From: JANOAR01 sp031411235
GTDB lineage: Bacteria > Verrucomicrobiota > Verrucomicrobiia > Verrucomicrobiales > Verrucomicrobiaceae
Direction of reading: 5' to 3'
DNA: 7,230 nucleotides
NCBI GenBank assembly: GCA_031411235.1
Contig: JANOAR010000159.1
Coordinates: 1-7,230 of the forward strand
The notes below the pieces were generated by a model that worked only from the letters and a program-made list of their open reading frames with translations, was not told the DNA's origin and did no database searches. Every line of letters starts with the position of its first letter. Position 1 is the stretch's first letter. Shown one piece after another: positions 5,283 through 7,230 of this stretch. The translations under genes and the position numbers were made by a program.

Positions 5283-6632
5283 ATGAACAAGACACTGATC
5301 CTCCTCCTTTCGCTGCTGACGTTTCAAGCCTCTGGCCAGTTGCCGCTCAGACTCGCCACGTTTCGAGCTGATGTCACACCGCCCATCGGTGCACCGTTGT
5401 GTGGCGGCTTGGTGAAGCCGGTCGTGGGTGTGAGCGATGCGTTGCTTGCTCTCGGCGTGGTGATTCTCGGAACGGACAAGCCCGTGGTGCTGTGCGCCGT
5501 GGACTGGTGCGAGATTCGCGCGGGGGATCATGTGCATTGGCGGGAGGTGTTGGCGCGTGCGGCGGGGACAACGCCGGAGCGTGTGGCTGTGCAGAGCCTG
5601 CATCAGCACAACACGCCTATCGCAGACTCCGCCTCGCATAAGCATCTCGCCAGTGTCGCATCGCCGCTGAGCGTTACCGATGTGGACTGGGCCGAGCATG
5701 CGCTGGCGGGCGTGGCGGCCAGTATTGCCGCATCGCTAAAGAACACATCGCCGGTGACGCACCTCGCGCATGGTGAGGCGAAGGTGGAGCAGGTGGCTTC
5801 CAATCGGCGCATCATGGGCACTGACGGCAAGGTGGCAAAGATGCGCTTGAGTTCCACGAAGGATGCGACGCTGCGCGAACTGCCAGAGGGCACGGTCGAT
5901 CCGATGCTCAAGACGATCAGCTTCTGGAATGGCGAGCGCAAGCTGGCGGCGCTGCACTACTACGCCACGCACCCGATGAGCTTCTATGGCGATGGCATGG
6001 TCACGGGCGATTTCGTGGGCATCGCCCGCGAGCGGCGCACGCGCGACGATGGTGTGCCACATGTGTATTTCACTGGGTGCGGCGGCAACATCGCGGCGGG
6101 CAAATACAACGACGGCAGCAAGGAGACTCGTGTGCTGCTGGGCGAGCGTATCCACGCGGCCATGCTTGATTCCGAGAAGGCGGTGAAGCGCCTTCCCCTC
6201 ACAAATGCCGAGTGGCGTGCGAAGGCGGTGCGGCTGAAGCCGCACCCCGACTTCAGCGAAGAGCGCATGATGAAGGTGATCGAGAGCACCGCGACTATAC
6301 CCTCGCAGCGCATCAGCGCGGCGTTCCGCCTGGGCTTCATCCGGCAGAGCGCGGCGGGCGTGCCGATACAGTTCACCAGTTTGCATCTTGGCGATGGCGT
6401 GTGCCTGCTGCACCTGCCCGGCGAGTCGTTCATCGAGTATCAACTCTTTGCCCAACAGCAAACCCCTGGCGGCTTCGTCGCGACCGCGAGCTATGGCGAC
6501 GGTGCGCCCGGCTACATCCCGCTGGAGAAATCCTTTGCCGAAGGCGGCTACGAACCCACGCAGGCCTACGCGGCACCCGAATCGGAGCAGCAGATGAAGG
6601 AAGTCATCGCGGAGCTGCTGCGCTCGAAGTGA
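5283..6632 (+). CDS. Exported ceramidase-like hydrolase (neutral/alkaline ceramidase N-terminal domain family)
   Basis: A complete 449-residue protein. The start gives a clear signal peptide (MNKTLILLLSLLTFQASG, cut near residue 18). The mature N-terminus reads ATFRADVTPPIGAPLCGG, the usual opening of this family. Positions resembling the zinc site of Pseudomonas neutral ceramidase are all present: LHQHNTP (H107/H109), HYYATHP (H225/H230) with TGDF (D243), LPGESF (E381), and SYGDGAPGYIP (Y404/Y411). FTGCGGNI (262-269) fits the glycine-rich GDVSPN-like segment. At 449 residues it is shorter than true ceramidases (about 650) and seems to lack their C-terminal domain. It would act outside the cytoplasm on an amide or other hydrolysable bond; ceramide as substrate is not established for the many homologues in Planctomycetota and Verrucomicrobiota. 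It stands 54 bases after the pentapeptide gene, with no Shine-Dalgarno sequence. Confidence 0.82.
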   Translation: MNKTLILLLSLLTFQASGQLPLRLATFRADVTPPIGAPLCGGLVKPVVGVSDALLALGVVILGTDKPVVLCAVDWCEIRAGDHVHWREVLARAAGTTPERVAVQSLHQHNTPIADSASHKHLASVASPLSVTDVDWAEHALAGVAASIAASLKNTSPVTHLAHGEAKVEQVASNRRIMGTDGKVAKMRLSSTKDATLRELPEGTVDPMLKTISFWNGERKLAALHYYATHPMSFYGDGMVTGDFVGIARERRTRDDGVPHVYFTGCGGNIAAGKYNDGSKETRVLLGERIHAAMLDSEKAVKRLPLTNAEWRAKAVRLKPHPDFSEERMMKVIESTATIPSQRISAAFRLGFIRQSAAGVPIQFTSLHLGDGVCLLHLPGESFIEYQLFAQQQTPGGFVATASYGDGAPGYIPLEKSFAEGGYEPTQAYAAPESEQQMKEVIAELLRSK

Positions 6633-6636
6633 GTTT

Positions 6637-6663
6637 GCATCTGAACGATGCATGGTGCGTTCA
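6637..6663. terminator. Possible weak bidirectional terminator between convergent genes
   Basis: The 37-base gap holds two overlapping hairpins: GCATC (6637-6641) with GATGC (6647-6651), and TGAACG (6642-6647) with CGTTCA (6658-6663). They cannot form together. Neither has a T-tract, so the call rests mainly on position between two converging stops. Confidence 0.3.
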
Positions 6664-6669
6664 TATGCC

Positions 6670-7230
6670 TCACTTCAGTTGCTCAAACAAGTCCTCCAGC
6701 CCGGCGATGATTTTCGTCGAAGCGTCCAGCTCCAAACAACTCGATCTCGCACGCCAAGTTTCGTAGCCACCGAGGAGGTGATGTTCGGGGGTGGGAAGGT
6801 AGCCGTGGTAGGCATTGGCGAGGGTGACGGTGAAGGTCTGTGGGTGGCGTTGCTTCATGGCGAGGCCGACTTCGACGAAGACTTCGGCAGGGATGGCTGA
6901 GATGCGGAGGTCGCCGAGTTTGAGTACTTGCAGGGGGGCGGAGACTTGCGGCGGGAACTCGCTGAGCAGCACGGTCTCGCGGGCATAGACCTGATCCATG
7001 GTTTCCATGCGTGGGAAGAGCTTGGATTGCTTCATCACCTCTCGGGCTTTCTCGACTTCGTTTTGCGATGGCAGGCGCAGGGCTAGGGACAGCTCCTGCT
7101 GCGCAACGGCGAGGGGTACCCAGTCGTGGTAGGTGAGCGTGTTGCAGACGCGGGCGACTTCCTGTGCCACATCGTTGGCCACGAGCTTGATCTGGCCATA
7201 GGGCGGTTGTTTGGCTTGGGCCTTGTTCGT
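6670..7230 (-). CDS. Ceramidase-like protein, C-terminal 186 residues (5' end outside window)
   Basis: The minus-strand frame is open from the window edge to TGA at 6670-6672. A GTG at 7180-7182 lies in frame, but the coding signal continues upstream (TNKAQAKQPPYGQIKLVANDV), so I treat the gene as partial. The end carries the same late motifs as the convergent neighbour. LGDLRISAIPAEVFVE has the glutamate of the PGE-type position. LANAYHGYLPTPEHHLLGGYETW has the tyrosine of the zinc-site loop, then a conserved ARSSCLELDASTKI tail and a last helix, EDLFEQLK. This tail is closer to the common form in Planctomycetota and Verrucomicrobiota than that of the neighbour, which has TASYGDGAPGYIPLEKSFAEGGYE in the same place. 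A secreted hydrolase is likely, but the signal peptide and the histidine motifs are off the window. Substrate unknown. Confidence 0.8.
   Translation of the reverse strand, partial: TNKAQAKQPPYGQIKLVANDVAQEVARVCNTLTYHDWVPLAVAQQELSLALRLPSQNEVEKAREVMKQSKLFPRMETMDQVYARETVLLSEFPPQVSAPLQVLKLGDLRISAIPAEVFVEVGLAMKQRHPQTFTVTLANAYHGYLPTPEHHLLGGYETWRARSSCLELDASTKIIAGLEDLFEQLK

Noticed and set aside
5736..6653. Long minus-strand frame of 305 codons opposite the ceramidase-like gene
   Set aside because: The plus-strand frame has a signal peptide and family motifs; the opposite frame is rich in H, R and A, as expected for a shadow.

Overview
The window looks like a chromosomal piece from a fairly GC-rich bacterium, most likely of the Planctomycetota-Verrucomicrobiota group, with Verrucomicrobiota (Prosthecobacter-like) my best guess. 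This is inference. It rests on a pair of secreted ceramidase-like proteins typical of that group, on the lack of a Shine-Dalgarno sequence before all six visible starts, and on a short tandem-repeat array between genes. I cannot fix the genus from sequence alone.

Region 1 (1-3269) is a tight operon for two-carbon or lactate hydroxyacid use. It holds the 3' end of a glcE-like gene (FAD subunit of glycolate oxidase), a complete glcF (iron-sulfur subunit) and a complete LctP/GlcA-family permease. The genes overlap by 1 and 4 bases, so they are probably co-translated: the permease imports glycolate or lactate and GlcDEF oxidises it. glcD is not in the window and may lie upstream.

Region 2 (3270-5282) is accessory. 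It starts with 545 bases without a convincing gene, holding a six-copy 21-bp tandem repeat, small hairpins and four related AACAAA motifs in alternating orientation. Next comes what I think is an integron-type gene cassette (about 3794-4251). It carries a small RraB-like gene, bounded by a perfect 10-bp inverted repeat (GTTAGGCGAC / GTCGCCTAAC) and followed by a 118-bp imperfect palindrome with the layout of an attC site. No integrase is in the window. After it come a small secreted protein of unknown function, a hairpin-rich spacer and a pentapeptide-repeat protein. Sampled GC in the last two genes (about 48-53% per 60-base line) is below that of the operon (68% in one sampled line), consistent with a different origin.

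Region 3 (5283-7230) holds two convergent genes for proteins resembling neutral/alkaline ceramidases: a complete 449-residue exported protein on the plus strand and the C-terminal 186 residues of a relative on the minus strand, separated by 37 bases containing overlapping small hairpins.

The item most worth following up is the apparent cassette with its long attC-like site and RraB cargo.
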